Made by a program: the position numbers and the translations under genes. This document shows positions 1 to 9,256 of a stretch of 64,000 nucleotides of DNA, in pieces. Position 1 is the first letter of the stretch, and the number at the start of each line of letters is the position of its first letter. Source of the DNA: CAVZTX01 sp963778375 (lineage in GTDB: Bacteria > Chloroflexota > Ktedonobacteria > Ktedonobacterales > Ktedonobacteraceae); assembly GCA_963778375.1 (NCBI GenBank), contig CAVZTX010000038.1, positions 1-64,000 on the forward strand. The letters run 5' to 3'. The notes under the pieces were generated by a model. That model was not told where the DNA came from. It did no database searches and saw only the letters and a program-made list of their open reading frames with translations.

Positions 1-70
1 CTTCCAACGTTTATTCCTCATATAGCATAAAATGATACCAAAACACCCATCTCACGAGAGGAAAGCTTGC

Positions 71-1339
71 ATGAACCAGCGGCAACTTTTAGGGTCACAG
101 AATCACTCTGCCTCAAAAAGAGTTCAGAGCAGTCTGAGAGGCAGCATTCTTCTTCTACTTTTGCTATTAGCTTCCTGTGCCGGGGCAACGAACTCAGCAA
201 CAAGCCAGGTTACGCCAACGACTCCTATTGTGACGCCAATACCAATATCACCTACACCTTCGACGACAGGTGGCAGTGCTATACACCATTACGAATACAT
301 CTTCCCCGATGGCGGCATGGATGTATATGATATCGATCATAACTTTGCGCTTGTTCAGCATGTGAGTTTACCAACTTCGGCGGGTGGGAGGGGAGTTGCG
401 TTCAGTCTCTCAACCCATATGCTTTATATAGCCTATGGAAGTGATAGCGGTTCGGGAGGGTCGCAGCTTGCGTATGATCTGGTGGCGGGGAAGATTGTGT
501 GGACGAAGGATTATGATCATGGGATTGATAGTATGGCGATTACTCCAGATGGGAAGACGATTTATATGCCGGGGGGAGAGAATAGTGGGAGTGACCTCTG
601 GTATGTTGAGGATGCGGCGACGGGAGATGATGTGGGAACAATTTCGACCGACTCGGATCCGCATGATACGGTAGTGAGCGTGAATGGCTCACATGTGTAT
701 ATGGGACCACGGAATATGCATGATACCCCCACCTATTTATATGTGGCTGACACGAAGACCAATCAAATCACGCAAAAAGTTGGTCCTTTCCTTAAAGGCG
801 TGCGCCCGTTTACGGTGAACAGGGAAGAAACGCTGGTGTATGCCTCAACAACGGGTTTTTTAGGATTTCAGGTGGGAAGCATTACTTCGGGAAAGATACT
901 CTATACGGTTCCTATTTCGGGGTTTAGTTGCCCGAGTAATGGCGCGAGCGACCCAAGTCATGGGGTGTCACTTTCACCTGATGAGAAGGAACTGTATGTG
1001 ATGGATTCTCCGTGCGGTTATGTGCATGTTTTTGATGTGAGCGATGTGCCGAATAGTCCACCTAAGCAGGTTGCGGATATTCAACTTGCGCACTCTCTGA
1101 ATGGCAATGAACAGGGTTGTGGATATGATTGCCTCAAGGATGGGTGGTTGCAGCATAGTGTTGATGGACGCTTTGTCTTTGTGGGTGACTCGGGCGATGT
1201 GATTGATACGGTGACACGCAAAGTGGTTGGGTTCCTTCCTTCGCTCGCGAACACGCGGAAAATGCTTGAGATTGATTGGCAAGATGGAGTGCCTGTGGCG
1301 ACCTCTGAACGGCAGGGAGTGGGCTATATCAGTCATTAA
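71..1339 (+). CDS. Predicted lipoprotein with beta-propeller-like repeats
   Basis: About 422 residues. The ATG at 71 is chosen over the upstream in-frame ATG at 32 because a GAGAGGAAAG ribosome-binding site precedes it. A poly-leucine signal segment (about residues 25-35) ends in a lipobox LASC with Cys36, followed by a Ser/Thr/Pro-rich linker, so it should be a surface lipoprotein. The rest has recurring motifs such as TPDGKTIYMPGG and SPDEKELYVMDS, typical of YncE/YVTN-type propeller blades. The ligand or enzyme activity is unknown. It stands alone at the window edge. Export is well supported; the fold is inferred from repeat style only. Confidence 0.75.
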   Translation: MNQRQLLGSQNHSASKRVQSSLRGSILLLLLLLASCAGATNSATSQVTPTTPIVTPIPISPTPSTTGGSAIHHYEYIFPDGGMDVYDIDHNFALVQHVSLPTSAGGRGVAFSLSTHMLYIAYGSDSGSGGSQLAYDLVAGKIVWTKDYDHGIDSMAITPDGKTIYMPGGENSGSDLWYVEDAATGDDVGTISTDSDPHDTVVSVNGSHVYMGPRNMHDTPTYLYVADTKTNQITQKVGPFLKGVRPFTVNREETLVYASTTGFLGFQVGSITSGKILYTVPISGFSCPSNGASDPSHGVSLSPDEKELYVMDSPCGYVHVFDVSDVPNSPPKQVADIQLAHSLNGNEQGCGYDCLKDGWLQHSVDGRFVFVGDSGDVIDTVTRKVVGFLPSLANTRKMLEIDWQDGVPVATSERQGVGYISH

Positions 1340-1647
1340 GCGTATCAGATTTTCTTCATCTTTATAAATCGTTTCAGCAAGCGCGGAACCCATTTGTGCA
1401 GATAGGTTTGTTGGTGATGGTCTATTTGCTCGCCTCCATAGCATTCCAGTAGATATGTATGCCACATGAATTTTTCCTCCTTTTGAGTGACTTTTTCAAA
1501 AAGTTGCCGTCTAATCGTAGGTATCCTATCCCTTCTGAAGAATAGGCATGGAAAAGGATGGGAGACGCAGGCAATCCTTTCGGAAAGGATTCTGCCTGTT
1601 TCGAATGAGTTGTGTCGAGATTAGCTAGCAAGTATTGGAGATGAAAA
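1340..1647. other. Intergenic region, 308 bp
   Basis: No convincing gene. It holds one stem-loop at 1568-1598 (separate entry) and a short palindrome near 1485 (GACTTTTT/AAAAAGTT). Minus-strand open frames overlapping this region lack ribosome-binding sites and run antisense through the lipoprotein gene. Confidence 0.5.
1568..1598 (+). terminator. Stem-loop with bulge, possible terminator or leader hairpin
   Basis: CAGGCA-ATCCTTT pairs with AAAGGAT-TC-TGCCTG (13 bp, a 2-nt bulge, 3-nt loop), followed by a short TTT. It lies 230 bp past the lipoprotein stop and 50 bp before the MarR-like gene, so it could end the first unit or act in the leader of the second. Confidence 0.45.
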
Positions 1648-1932
1648 ATGGTTATGGTTCGTCAGAATTCTAACACAGTGACATCACGTCAAATTGAGGT
1701 GCTGATAATGTTGTCACGTTCTACGTTTTGTTCTCTGGGAGAGGTTGTATCTGCTCTTGGTGTTAGTTATGCTGCCGCATCAAAAATGATTAATCGCCTG
1801 GAAAGCAAGGGGTTGGTGACACGTTCTATCAATGAAATGGATAGGCGCTCTACGGATATACGCATTACGCGGAAAGGTGCTGAAATGGTGCGTCTTTTTG
1901 GTTCTGTTGCGGACAAGGATGGGAGTAGGTAG
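1648..1932 (+). CDS. Small MarR-like winged-helix regulator
   Basis: 94 residues. A GGAG seven bases before the ATG supports the start. Residues about 12-80 form a MarR-type winged helix: RQIEVLIMLSR, then a recognition region with AAASKMINRLESKGLV, then DRRSTDIRITRKGAEMV, the usual MarR wing. The dimerisation helices of full-length MarR proteins (about 140 residues) are largely missing, so this is a minimal DNA-binding unit. It likely represses or activates a nearby gene. The next gene is 41 bp downstream on the same strand and may be co-transcribed. No ligand can be guessed. Confidence 0.7.
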   Translation: MVMVRQNSNTVTSRQIEVLIMLSRSTFCSLGEVVSALGVSYAAASKMINRLESKGLVTRSINEMDRRSTDIRITRKGAEMVRLFGSVADKDGSR

Positions 1933-1973
1933 ATATCAAAAGACTGAAACTTTCTAACAGAAAGGGTGCCACT

Positions 1974-2282
1974 ATGGAGTACAAACAGAGCATATTAACA
2001 TCGGTTCAGCAAACGTATCTTCCTGCTATAGCGGATGCTCCTCCAGTATTTGAGTATTCATTGAGAAGCGTTCCTATTGTTGCTAGAGATACACCCAATA
2101 TTGTATGTGGTGAGGCAAATCGTATAGGAAGCACAGGAAAGGGCCGGAGTGATCTGGCAATGTACCGTTTGAAGCTGAAGATGAGCTTTGCTGCGCTGAG
2201 GACTGCTACCCTTCCTGGCTTTTTTGTGATCGAGGAGGGCGTTTTTGTCGAGTACGAGCAGTGGAGAACTCAGCAGAGCTAG
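1974..2282 (+). CDS. Hypothetical protein
   Basis: 102 residues, not recognised. An AAAGGGTG ribosome-binding site precedes the ATG. No signal peptide, membrane segment or clear motif is visible; the C-terminal half (LPGFFVIEEGVFVEYEQW) is hydrophobic and aromatic. It follows the MarR-like gene by 41 bp and its stop codon overlaps the -35 box of the sigma-factor promoter. Confidence 0.5.
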   Translation: MEYKQSILTSVQQTYLPAIADAPPVFEYSLRSVPIVARDTPNIVCGEANRIGSTGKGRSDLAMYRLKLKMSFAALRTATLPGFFVIEEGVFVEYEQWRTQQS

Positions 2283-2308
2283 ACAGGCTATGTAACCAAG
2301 CGTATAAT
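2280..2308 (+). promoter_or_regulatory. Sigma-70-type promoter of the ECF sigma operon
   Basis: TAGACA at 2280-2285 and TATAAT at 2303-2308 are separated by exactly 17 bp: five of six and six of six matches to consensus. The -35 box shares the stop codon of the preceding gene. The start codon at 2377 lies about 60 bp past the expected transcription start. Confidence 0.75.
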
Positions 2309-2376
2309 AGTCCCGGTCGTGGTTATACTAAGCTCAAGCACGGAAATTTGACTCTTATAAGAAAGTAGTTCATAGT

Positions 2377-3030
2377 ATGGCAGCACTCACGGATGAAGAG
2401 CTGGTTGCACGCTGCAAGTCTGAGTTGCCTCGTGATACGCGAAGTTATGAGATGCTGGTGCAGCGCCACATGAACCGGGTTTATAGTCAGGTGTACCAGG
2501 TGGTTTCCAATAAGGAAGAGGCTGAGGACATTGCCCAGGAAGTTTTTGTCAAGGTGTACAATGGCTTGCACAAGTTCGATCAACGAGCATCATTTTCGAG
2601 CTGGTTATACCGGATTGCTGCCAACAGTACGTTAGATGCTCTCGATAAAATTCAGCGTCGTCCTAAAGCTGCTCATGCTGGAAATAGCCGGAAAGCGACT
2701 GAACATGAGGAGGATACTGATCCCCTGAGATCTCAAGCCACGTCGGAGGCAGGGCCTGAAGAGAGCGTCATACAGGCGGAACTGAGGGAGTGCATTCGGG
2801 GTGTGCTAAGAAAGCTGGATTATGAGCAGGCGCGCCTCCTGGTAATGCGCGACTTCAACGATGTGAGCTATGATGAGATTGCAAAAGCACTTTCGGCAAG
2901 CTTGAGCACGGTCAAGATGCGTATTCACCGTGCGCGTCTGGCTTTCCAGGAAGTTTTTAACCAGTTCTGCGGTAGATATCTGAGTTTTCCCGTTTCCTCC
3001 AGCCTCAGTTCTAAGGAGAAAGCCAAATAA
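2377..3030 (+). CDS. ECF-type RNA polymerase sigma factor
   Basis: 217 residues. Region 2 (about 20-90) shows the standard helices, with EEAEDIAQEVFVKVYNGL and SFSSWLYRIAANSTLDALDK. A variable linker follows, then region 4 (about 135-190) with LRKLDYEQARLLVMRDFNDVSY, DEIAKALSASLSTVKMRIHR (the helix-turn-helix) and RARLAFQ. Region 3 is absent, as in ECF/SigW-like factors. It should direct RNA polymerase to a stress regulon. The next gene, 15 bp downstream, encodes its likely anti-sigma factor, and a channel gene follows. A housekeeping-type promoter lies upstream; no ECF-type autoregulatory promoter was recognised. Confidence 0.93.
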   Translation: MAALTDEELVARCKSELPRDTRSYEMLVQRHMNRVYSQVYQVVSNKEEAEDIAQEVFVKVYNGLHKFDQRASFSSWLYRIAANSTLDALDKIQRRPKAAHAGNSRKATEHEEDTDPLRSQATSEAGPEESVIQAELRECIRGVLRKLDYEQARLLVMRDFNDVSYDEIAKALSASLSTVKMRIHRARLAFQEVFNQFCGRYLSFPVSSSLSSKEKAK

Positions 3031-3045
3031 AAAGAGAGTGAAACT

Positions 3046-3414
3046 ATGAACTGTGAAGAATTAACCCAACTATTACCGGATTTGGTTGACGGTACACTTC
3101 CAGAGGCTCTCCTGGCTGAGGCCGAGGAGGCCCTGGCTCAATGTCCGGACTGCCGACGAGAGCTAGAGGCTGCTCGCCAGATTCAAACGTTGTTTGCAAC
3201 GCTTCGATCTGAGAATGTTCAACTTCAGGTACCTGCCGGGTTTGAGGTAAGGCTACTTGCACGAGTCCATAGGCAAAGCGGCGGATTAGAGTTGCTGGAT
3301 TTATCATCGAGAGCTTTTCTTATGTGGGTGATAGAACTGATTAATTTGATAGGGGGTCTGGTTAACCCAACTTCTGTATCAGGAGCAGCTAGTTCGCAGG
3401 CGGCTGGTGCCTGA
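3046..3414 (+). CDS. Putative anti-sigma factor with degenerate zinc-finger motif
   Basis: 122 residues, 15 bp after the sigma-factor stop. The N-terminus (MNCEELTQLLPDLVDGTL) and the CPDC motif at about residues 33-36 match the anti-sigma zinc-binding domain (zf-HC2/ZAS). The family's His-x3-Cys-x2-Cys is altered: alanine stands where the histidine is expected, so zinc binding would need another ligand such as Cys3. A modest hydrophobic stretch near residues 88-104 (FLMWVIELINLIGGLV) could be membrane-associated, though it is short and contains Glu and Asn. Role inferred from position and domain. Confidence 0.75.
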   Translation: MNCEELTQLLPDLVDGTLPEALLAEAEEALAQCPDCRRELEAARQIQTLFATLRSENVQLQVPAGFEVRLLARVHRQSGGLELLDLSSRAFLMWVIELINLIGGLVNPTSVSGAASSQAAGA

Positions 3415-3456
3415 TATTGCTATAATTTACAATTTGGAAAGGGGAAAGGATCTGCG

Positions 3457-4332
3457 ATGAACTTTCAGCCACTATTTAACACGCTTACCCAAACCCTTCT
3501 CGAGATCATTAATTTTATTCCACGGCTGATTAACGGCTTAATTATCCTGATTATCGGCTATCTCATAAGCTGGCTGGTGCGGTGGATTGTTCGTTTTGTA
3601 CTTCGACGTATCGGGTTTGAGCAAGTAGCCGAACGCACTGGCATCCACAATACGATGAGAGGATTGCGAGTAAATGCGGGATTGCCCGAAATCATAGCTC
3701 AAATCATTTTCTATTTCTTGCTGCTCAGTTTCGTAACCTCGGCAGTACGCTTGATGTCGTTTACTGAAGTAGCTGACCTCCTGGACAATGTGCTGCGCTT
3801 CCTTCCAAGAGCAATTGGGGCATCTTTGCTGATCATTTTTGGTTCGATGCTTGCGCGCTTTCTGGGGAATACTATCGCGGCTATAGCTGATAATGTGAAT
3901 ATCACGTACGGCAACGCGCTGGGCAAAATTATCGAATATGCGATTGTGGCGTTTGTGATCGTGCTGGCGATTTCAACGTTGGGAGTGGATACGACCATTC
4001 TGACGACGAGCCTCACCATTATTATCGCCTCGATGGGATTGTCAATCGCTCTCACCTTTGCATTGGGATCACGCGAGTCGGCGCGCAACGTCATAGCGGG
4101 TTATTATGTGCGGCAGAACTTTCGGCCGGGGCAGCAACTGACGCTTGGTGATTATAGCGGTACGGTTCGCACAACTTCTGGCGCTTATACGGTGCTTGAG
4201 GTAACTGGCGAAGGTGGCCAACTTCGAACAATTTCGCTGCCTAACTCTTTGTTGATGCAAAGTGCCGTTGCGGGTCAGGAAAGCGCTGCTGGGGCGAATC
4301 CGACGAATAATCAACCTGAGGGGTCGGTATAG
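3457..4332 (+). CDS. MscS-like / conserved-TM-helix membrane protein
   Basis: 291 residues, preceded by a GGAAAGGGGAAAGG ribosome-binding region. Several membrane helices are visible (about 20-45, 85-105, 118-140, 165-185, 190-210). The glycine-rich helix region with ALTFALGSRESARNVIAGYY, followed by a small beta-rich domain with a PNSLL segment, resembles the pore helix and middle domain of MscS-type mechanosensitive channels, and the repeats resemble PF05552 'conserved TM helix'. As third gene after sigma and anti-sigma it may be an envelope-stress effector under the same sigma factor. The channel role is inferred. Confidence 0.8.
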   Translation: MNFQPLFNTLTQTLLEIINFIPRLINGLIILIIGYLISWLVRWIVRFVLRRIGFEQVAERTGIHNTMRGLRVNAGLPEIIAQIIFYFLLLSFVTSAVRLMSFTEVADLLDNVLRFLPRAIGASLLIIFGSMLARFLGNTIAAIADNVNITYGNALGKIIEYAIVAFVIVLAISTLGVDTTILTTSLTIIIASMGLSIALTFALGSRESARNVIAGYYVRQNFRPGQQLTLGDYSGTVRTTSGAYTVLEVTGEGGQLRTISLPNSLLMQSAVAGQESAAGANPTNNQPEGSV

Positions 4333-4384
4333 TAGTTTACAGGGTCAATGGAAGTGCTTTGCCTTCGCTCATTGAGCCAGAGAG

Positions 4385-6262
4385 ATGAAGATGAAAAGAA
4401 ACATTTCAGGCGAGGAAAGCCCGCTTGTCTCCGTACTCATGCCAACGTTCAACCAGGCTGCCTTCATTCGCCGCGCTCTCGAGAGCCTGCTGGCTCAATC
4501 GCTCGATCGGTGGGAGTTGGTGATCGTTGACGACGGCTCAACCGATGACACACCAACAGTAGTACAGCCATACCTGGCAGATGCGCGGATACACTATCAC
4601 AGATTAAATAAGAACCAGGGACTTGGTAATGCGCTTAATCATGCTCTACGTCAGGCAAAGGCATCGCTCATCGCTTACCTACCTTCCGATGACATTTACT
4701 ATCATGACCATCTGACCTCCCTTGTCTCTATCCTTGATGCGCATGAGGAGGCGATGCTGGCCTATTCTGGCGTACGGTATGAATTTCGTATGCCAGGCAA
4801 GGGCACCACAGACAAATCATCGCAAGGGCAATTGGAAGGTTATGTTCTTCAACTTGTGCAGGTAATGCATCGGCGAACCAACGACCAATGGATTGAGCGC
4901 GAAGAGCTGGTCACGGACGATCTGGGGCGCATGTTCTGGGAGAAGCTTCAAAAAAGGGGAGCATTTGTTGGCACCAATCGCATCTCTTGCCAGTGGGTTG
5001 ACCATCCTGAGCAGCGACACAAGGTCATTCAAGAGCCTGCGGGCGGCATCAATCCCTATCGCCAGCGCTATGATGTTAAACAGCCGCTGCGCTTCCACTC
5101 GAGTACTGGAAACCTCATCGATGAGGTCGAGCACTACCAGCGCTTTCGTGAGCGAGAGGATACACCACCTGCCACGGATGGATTGAAGATTCTGCTTGTG
5201 GGTGAGCTGGCGTTTAATCCTGAGCGAGTGCTGGCACTGGAGGAACGCGGTCACCGGCTCTATGGCCTCTGGACCTCCAATCTCCAATGGTTCAATACAG
5301 TTGGTCCGCTACCGTTTGGCCATGTTGAGGATATTCCCCGTGTAGGATGGCGTGAGGCAGTCAAACGTTTGAAACCTGACATCATCTACGCACTGCTTAA
5401 TTGGAATGCAGTACCATTTGCTCACGAGGTATTGACAGCCTGCCCTGATATTCCCTTTGTCTGGCACTATAAAGAAAGTCCTTTCGACTGTATCGTCAAC
5501 GGTACGTGGTCTCAACTCATTGATCTCTATACGCGCGCTGATGGACAAATCTTTATCAACCCCGAAGTACGGAACTGGTTTGGTACGGTTTCACCTGGTA
5601 TCATTCGCAATGGACGGTCGTTCTTGCTTGATGGCGACCTGCCCAAGCGCGAATGGTTCACCCATGAGCGGTCACCGCGCTTGTCAGAGAGTGATGGCAA
5701 AATCCATACGCTTATCCCAGGTGGTCCGCACGGCATCCCACCGTTGCTCATAGCGGAGCTTGCCCAACAGGATATTCACACCCACCTCTATGGAGAATTT
5801 TATCGAGCATTTTACCGTTCCTGGGTGGAGGAGGTGCAGCGCCTGGCTCCCGATCATCTGCACCTGCACCCGCAGGTTGGGCAGGTGCGTTGGGTATCCG
5901 AATTTTCGAAGTACGATGCCGCGTGGGTACACCAGTTCAAAAGCGAGAACGAGGGCGACCTGTACAAACTCACTTGGGAAGAATTGAATTATCCCGCACG
6001 TACAGCAACATTAGCCGCTGCCGGAGTGCCGCTGATACAGTACGACAATACAGGTTCGATTGTCGCAATGCAGGCGCTCGTTCGCGAGCTTGATATAGGG
6101 GTTTTCTATAAAGATGCAGAGCAGTTAGGCGCGCAGTTACGCGACTCGGAGAGAATGGCGCAACTGCGGCGTAATGTATGGGATCAACGTGAGCAATTCA
6201 CATTTGATGCCCATGCTGATGCTTTGATCGATTTTTTCAGGCAGGTCATCTCTAATCTATAA
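4385..6262 (+). CDS. Two-domain glycosyltransferase (GT2 plus GT-B-like domain)
   Basis: 625 residues. Residues about 12-120 are a GT-A/GT2 domain: SVLMPTFNQAAFIRRALES, the nucleotide-binding VIVDDGSTDDT and the metal-binding LPSDD. From about 265 a second domain starts with LKILLVGELAFNPERVLALE and ends with a recognisable GT1/GT4-like region (AATLAAAGVPLIQYDNTGS). It probably extends or decorates a surface glycan using nucleotide sugars. Single cytoplasmic gene, no membrane helix. Its stop overlaps the stop of the convergent GH2 gene by six bases. The donor and acceptor cannot be read from sequence. Confidence 0.85.
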   Translation: MKMKRNISGEESPLVSVLMPTFNQAAFIRRALESLLAQSLDRWELVIVDDGSTDDTPTVVQPYLADARIHYHRLNKNQGLGNALNHALRQAKASLIAYLPSDDIYYHDHLTSLVSILDAHEEAMLAYSGVRYEFRMPGKGTTDKSSQGQLEGYVLQLVQVMHRRTNDQWIEREELVTDDLGRMFWEKLQKRGAFVGTNRISCQWVDHPEQRHKVIQEPAGGINPYRQRYDVKQPLRFHSSTGNLIDEVEHYQRFREREDTPPATDGLKILLVGELAFNPERVLALEERGHRLYGLWTSNLQWFNTVGPLPFGHVEDIPRVGWREAVKRLKPDIIYALLNWNAVPFAHEVLTACPDIPFVWHYKESPFDCIVNGTWSQLIDLYTRADGQIFINPEVRNWFGTVSPGIIRNGRSFLLDGDLPKREWFTHERSPRLSESDGKIHTLIPGGPHGIPPLLIAELAQQDIHTHLYGEFYRAFYRSWVEEVQRLAPDHLHLHPQVGQVRWVSEFSKYDAAWVHQFKSENEGDLYKLTWEELNYPARTATLAAAGVPLIQYDNTGSIVAMQALVRELDIGVFYKDAEQLGAQLRDSERMAQLRRNVWDQREQFTFDAHADALIDFFRQVISNL

Positions 6263-8125
6263 CCCCGATTTTGATTTGAGACCAGCACTGGTAAATGAAG
6301 TGACGCTATGGGCCTGTAGCATTTTAGTGATGACGTCGCCGGGAACCGCTGCCGAGACCTGGGTGGTGATTTCACGCACGGCGGCAGGATCCAGCTTCGG
6401 CTCGCGATTTTCGGTCAGCAACCCATTCGTCTCCTGTTCTACATCGGTCAACTGGGTATAGCAGAAACCCGCGATGGCCGGGCTCTTCATGATAGCATCA
6501 ATAAGTTCTTTATACTTGGTAAGGAAGTGCTGGCTATCTGCCACCATGCCATAGCCGTACGTAGGTCCATTGCCATTAGAGCCAAACGTAATACCACCAA
6601 ATTCGGTCAACATGATTGGCTCGCCTTCGCGGCGGTGGCCGGGGAGGATCAACGCGTGATTGCTCGGTTGCACTTCCAGCAGCGTACGCTCAACCGCTTC
6701 AAAGCTTCCGTACCGGTCAGTCAGTACCGAGCCTTCAAAGGTATAATCGTGGACGCCGAAGATATCACTGACGAAATTATCCCAGCCATCATTTCCAATC
6801 ACAGGGCGCGTCGGGTCAAGGGCCTTCGTCAGATGGTAGAGCGCCTGGACGTAGTGCTGCTGCGCGGGATCGCGCGCTACATTAGGGACACCCCAGCTCT
6901 CATTGAGTGGTACCCAGGCCACGATGCAGGGATGGTTGTAGTCACGTTTTACTACCTCCATCCATTCGCGCGTTAGCCGTTCGACTGCGGAGGTAGAGAA
7001 TACGTAGGCGTTGGCCATTTCGCCCCAGACCAGCAAGCCCAGGCGATCGCACCAGTAGAGGAAGCGTGGGTCTGCAACTTTCTGGTGGACGCGCACGCCA
7101 TTGAAGCCCATGCTTTTGATCAATTCCACCTCGCGGCGCAGCGCATCCCCATCTGGAGCAGCCAGGTGTGTCTCTGGCCAGTAACCCTGCTCCAGGACAA
7201 GGCGTAAGTAATACGGAAGACCATTAAGCAGAAAGCGCCCATTGGCAACGTCTACGCCACGTATTCCGATATAACTCTGCACTTCATCAATGATTGTGTC
7301 GCTGGAGAATACTGTGAGGGTCACATCGATGAGATTTGGATTGCGAGGTGACCATAGCAAATGATCACTGACTACCATGACTGCCGGGTCAAAAGCGATT
7401 TGACGCTTCAGATCAGTTCCCCGCATCATATAGACATCATTGGCCAGGTCCATCCCATCCTGGTACAGCCGCACGCGCAGATTTAAGGGCGTGTCTTCCT
7501 CTCGTTCAAGCGCCACGGTGAAAAAGAGCAGACCGCGATCAAGATCGGGTGTCCAACGTACTTGAGAAATATAGGTGGAGGGAACCGGTTCCAGCCAGAC
7601 AGGCTGCCAGATACCGGTGGTGCGATGATACCAGATGTCATGGGGAGGCTCCTGCCAATCCTGTTTACCACGCGGCTGCGTCAGATCCTTTGGCGCATCC
7701 TCAGCACGAATGACCAGAACCTGTTCACCACCTGGTTGGAGCGCCGTCGTGATATCGGCGGTAATCGGCGTTTGCCCTCCTTCATGCTTGGCGACGAGTT
7801 GACCGTTCACCCATATCTGGGCATAGTAGTCAATTGCGCCACAGTGCAATAGCAGCCGCTTTTCGGTATCTTCCGGCAATACTTCAAATGTGCGCCGGTA
7901 CCAGACGATAGCATGAAAGCCATTATCACCAATACCGCTGGCAGGCAATTCAGGAGGGTAGGGCACCTGAATAGTACAGGTAAATACTTCTTCCCTCTCC
8001 TGCCACTTTTCATCAAGGCCACGGGCAGCATCATCATACGCGAAACCCCAGGGGCCATTTAAATCGATCCAGCGAGCACGCGTGAGTTGCGGGCGCGGAT
8101 GGAGCGCTTCGGACATTTTCTGCAT
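6257..8125 (-). CDS. Glycoside hydrolase family 2 protein
   Basis: 622 residues from an ATG at 8125; an in-frame TTG at 8146 has no ribosome-binding site. Domain order is that of GH2: N-terminal sugar-binding jelly roll with LNGPWGFAYDD, an immunoglobulin-like middle domain, and a TIM barrel from about residue 300. The acid/base motif VPLNESWG (Glu409) and the nucleophile motif MLTEFGG (Glu508) are both present. There is no signal peptide, so it should act in the cytoplasm on beta-galactosides, beta-glucuronides or related substrates; specificity is not evident. The convergent neighbour is a glycosyltransferase. Confidence 0.9.
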   Translation of the reverse strand: MQKMSEALHPRPQLTRARWIDLNGPWGFAYDDAARGLDEKWQEREEVFTCTIQVPYPPELPASGIGDNGFHAIVWYRRTFEVLPEDTEKRLLLHCGAIDYYAQIWVNGQLVAKHEGGQTPITADITTALQPGGEQVLVIRAEDAPKDLTQPRGKQDWQEPPHDIWYHRTTGIWQPVWLEPVPSTYISQVRWTPDLDRGLLFFTVALEREEDTPLNLRVRLYQDGMDLANDVYMMRGTDLKRQIAFDPAVMVVSDHLLWSPRNPNLIDVTLTVFSSDTIIDEVQSYIGIRGVDVANGRFLLNGLPYYLRLVLEQGYWPETHLAAPDGDALRREVELIKSMGFNGVRVHQKVADPRFLYWCDRLGLLVWGEMANAYVFSTSAVERLTREWMEVVKRDYNHPCIVAWVPLNESWGVPNVARDPAQQHYVQALYHLTKALDPTRPVIGNDGWDNFVSDIFGVHDYTFEGSVLTDRYGSFEAVERTLLEVQPSNHALILPGHRREGEPIMLTEFGGITFGSNGNGPTYGYGMVADSQHFLTKYKELIDAIMKSPAIAGFCYTQLTDVEQETNGLLTENREPKLDPAAVREITTQVSAAVPGDVITKMLQAHSVTSFTSAGLKSKSGL

Positions 8126-8306
8126 AACATTCTTCAATTCTAGCAAACAGCGGGCAAGTGTTGGTCACGCTGTGAGCAAGCAAAAGTGATACTCATTTGA
8201 GTATGATAAAGAATGTACAGAATGGCCTTACACATGTCAAGTGAAAAGTATTAATCAGGAGCAATATCTGTGACGGAGACTGATTGAAACCGATCATTGA
8301 GATGAA

Positions 8307-8337
8307 AATAGGGGAGTGCAACAAGCACTTCCCTATT
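8307..8337 (-). terminator. Rho-independent terminator after the first DUF2382 gene
   Basis: AATAGGG-G-AGTGC pairs with GCACT-T-CCCTATT around a 5-nt loop. Read on the minus strand the stem is followed by TTTTC. It lies 35 bp after the stop of the minus-strand stress gene at 8372. Confidence 0.7.
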
Positions 8338-8371
8338 CTTGACCTTTATTGACTACTTCTTCGGGTACTAG

Positions 8372-9205
8372 CTAGCGCTGATCATCGATTACATCGCCGC
8401 CCTGGATGTTGACATCACCTTCGCGCTCGATATGGGCTTCTTCGCGCCTGACGGTATCTGAGACTTGTTGGGTCTCTTGTACCTGGCGTTTGCCGAGGCT
8501 TACTTCTTCGCGTACGACGGGTTGTTTCTCGACTGTGACCTGTTCCTCACGGACAGGTACACGGTAGGTCTCGCCCTCGCCGATGGGGGTGTCAGAGGGT
8601 TCGCCGGAAGCGGGACGACGCTCAATGTACACTTCCTCGCGGGTAACCGGTACATCAATCGTCTGCTGCTCGGTGACGACTTCTTTGCGAAGGCCGACTT
8701 CACCTGTCTGTACCGCCTGCTTGCGTGCCTGAAGTTGCTCTTCGCGCAACTGGATGCGTTGGGCATCCTCTGTATCATATTGCTGTGCGCCGGTGCCAGC
8801 GGTAGAAGTGTAGTCAGTCGTCTGAGTAGAAGTGTAGTTGGCTGGCTGAGCGGAACTGTAATCAGTCGTCTGAGTGGAAGTATAATCAGCCGTCTGAGCC
8901 GAGCGCGAACTGAAGTCGTAGGCACCATAGCGATGCAGGATGTCGTAAGCATCCTGTTGGCGATCGTTGGTGTTGATCGTCACTACCGTATGGCCTGCTT
9001 CAAACTCACTATTGTAGAAAGTGGCCTCATCTTCTGACAAGCCCAAATTCTCCAACGAGTCGGTGATACCTGTTCCACTGCGGCGTACTGAATAGCGAAT
9101 CTGGTTGTTACTGAATCCTGCCTGCTGGAGATCATTCATTGCCTGCTGTGCTTGAGCTTCGTCTGTAAAGACTCCTACTACCATTGAACGTGCATTCGTT
9201 GACAT
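8372..9205 (-). CDS. DUF2382 (YsnF/AvaK) stress protein, paralog 1
   Basis: 277 residues, ATG at 9205 behind GAAAGGAGAA. The N-terminal ~90 residues (MVVGVFTDEAQAQQAMNDL, then EAGHTVVTI) form a general-stress 17M/YflT-like domain. A Ser/Thr/Tyr linker has four 8-residue repeats of the type TTDYTSTQ. The C-terminal ~120 residues are DUF2382, with charged half-repeats such as RKEVVTEQQTIDVPVTREEV and REEQVTVEKQPVVREEVSLG. Members of this family are linked to stress tolerance; the biochemical role is unknown. It is the first (most promoter-distal) of three tandem paralogs, each with its own ribosome-binding site and hairpin. Confidence 0.88.
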   Translation of the reverse strand: MSTNARSMVVGVFTDEAQAQQAMNDLQQAGFSNNQIRYSVRRSGTGITDSLENLGLSEDEATFYNSEFEAGHTVVTINTNDRQQDAYDILHRYGAYDFSSRSAQTADYTSTQTTDYSSAQPANYTSTQTTDYTSTAGTGAQQYDTEDAQRIQLREEQLQARKQAVQTGEVGLRKEVVTEQQTIDVPVTREEVYIERRPASGEPSDTPIGEGETYRVPVREEQVTVEKQPVVREEVSLGKRQVQETQQVSDTVRREEAHIEREGDVNIQGGDVIDDQR

Positions 9206-9256
9206 ACGTGTTCTCCTTTCAAGAGATGTTTCAAGGGAGGCCAAGATGAACCTTCC

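Noticed and set aside
974..1465. Minus-strand open frame of 163 codons
   Set aside because: Antisense to a propeller-type lipoprotein with clear signal and motifs; the frame has no recognisable domain or start site.
8465..9037. Long plus-strand open frame antisense to a DUF2382 gene (and a similar one at 10332-10874)
   Set aside because: They mirror the biased codon use of the charged, repetitive stress proteins; no ribosome-binding site, and both appear at the same place in paralogs as expected for shadows.
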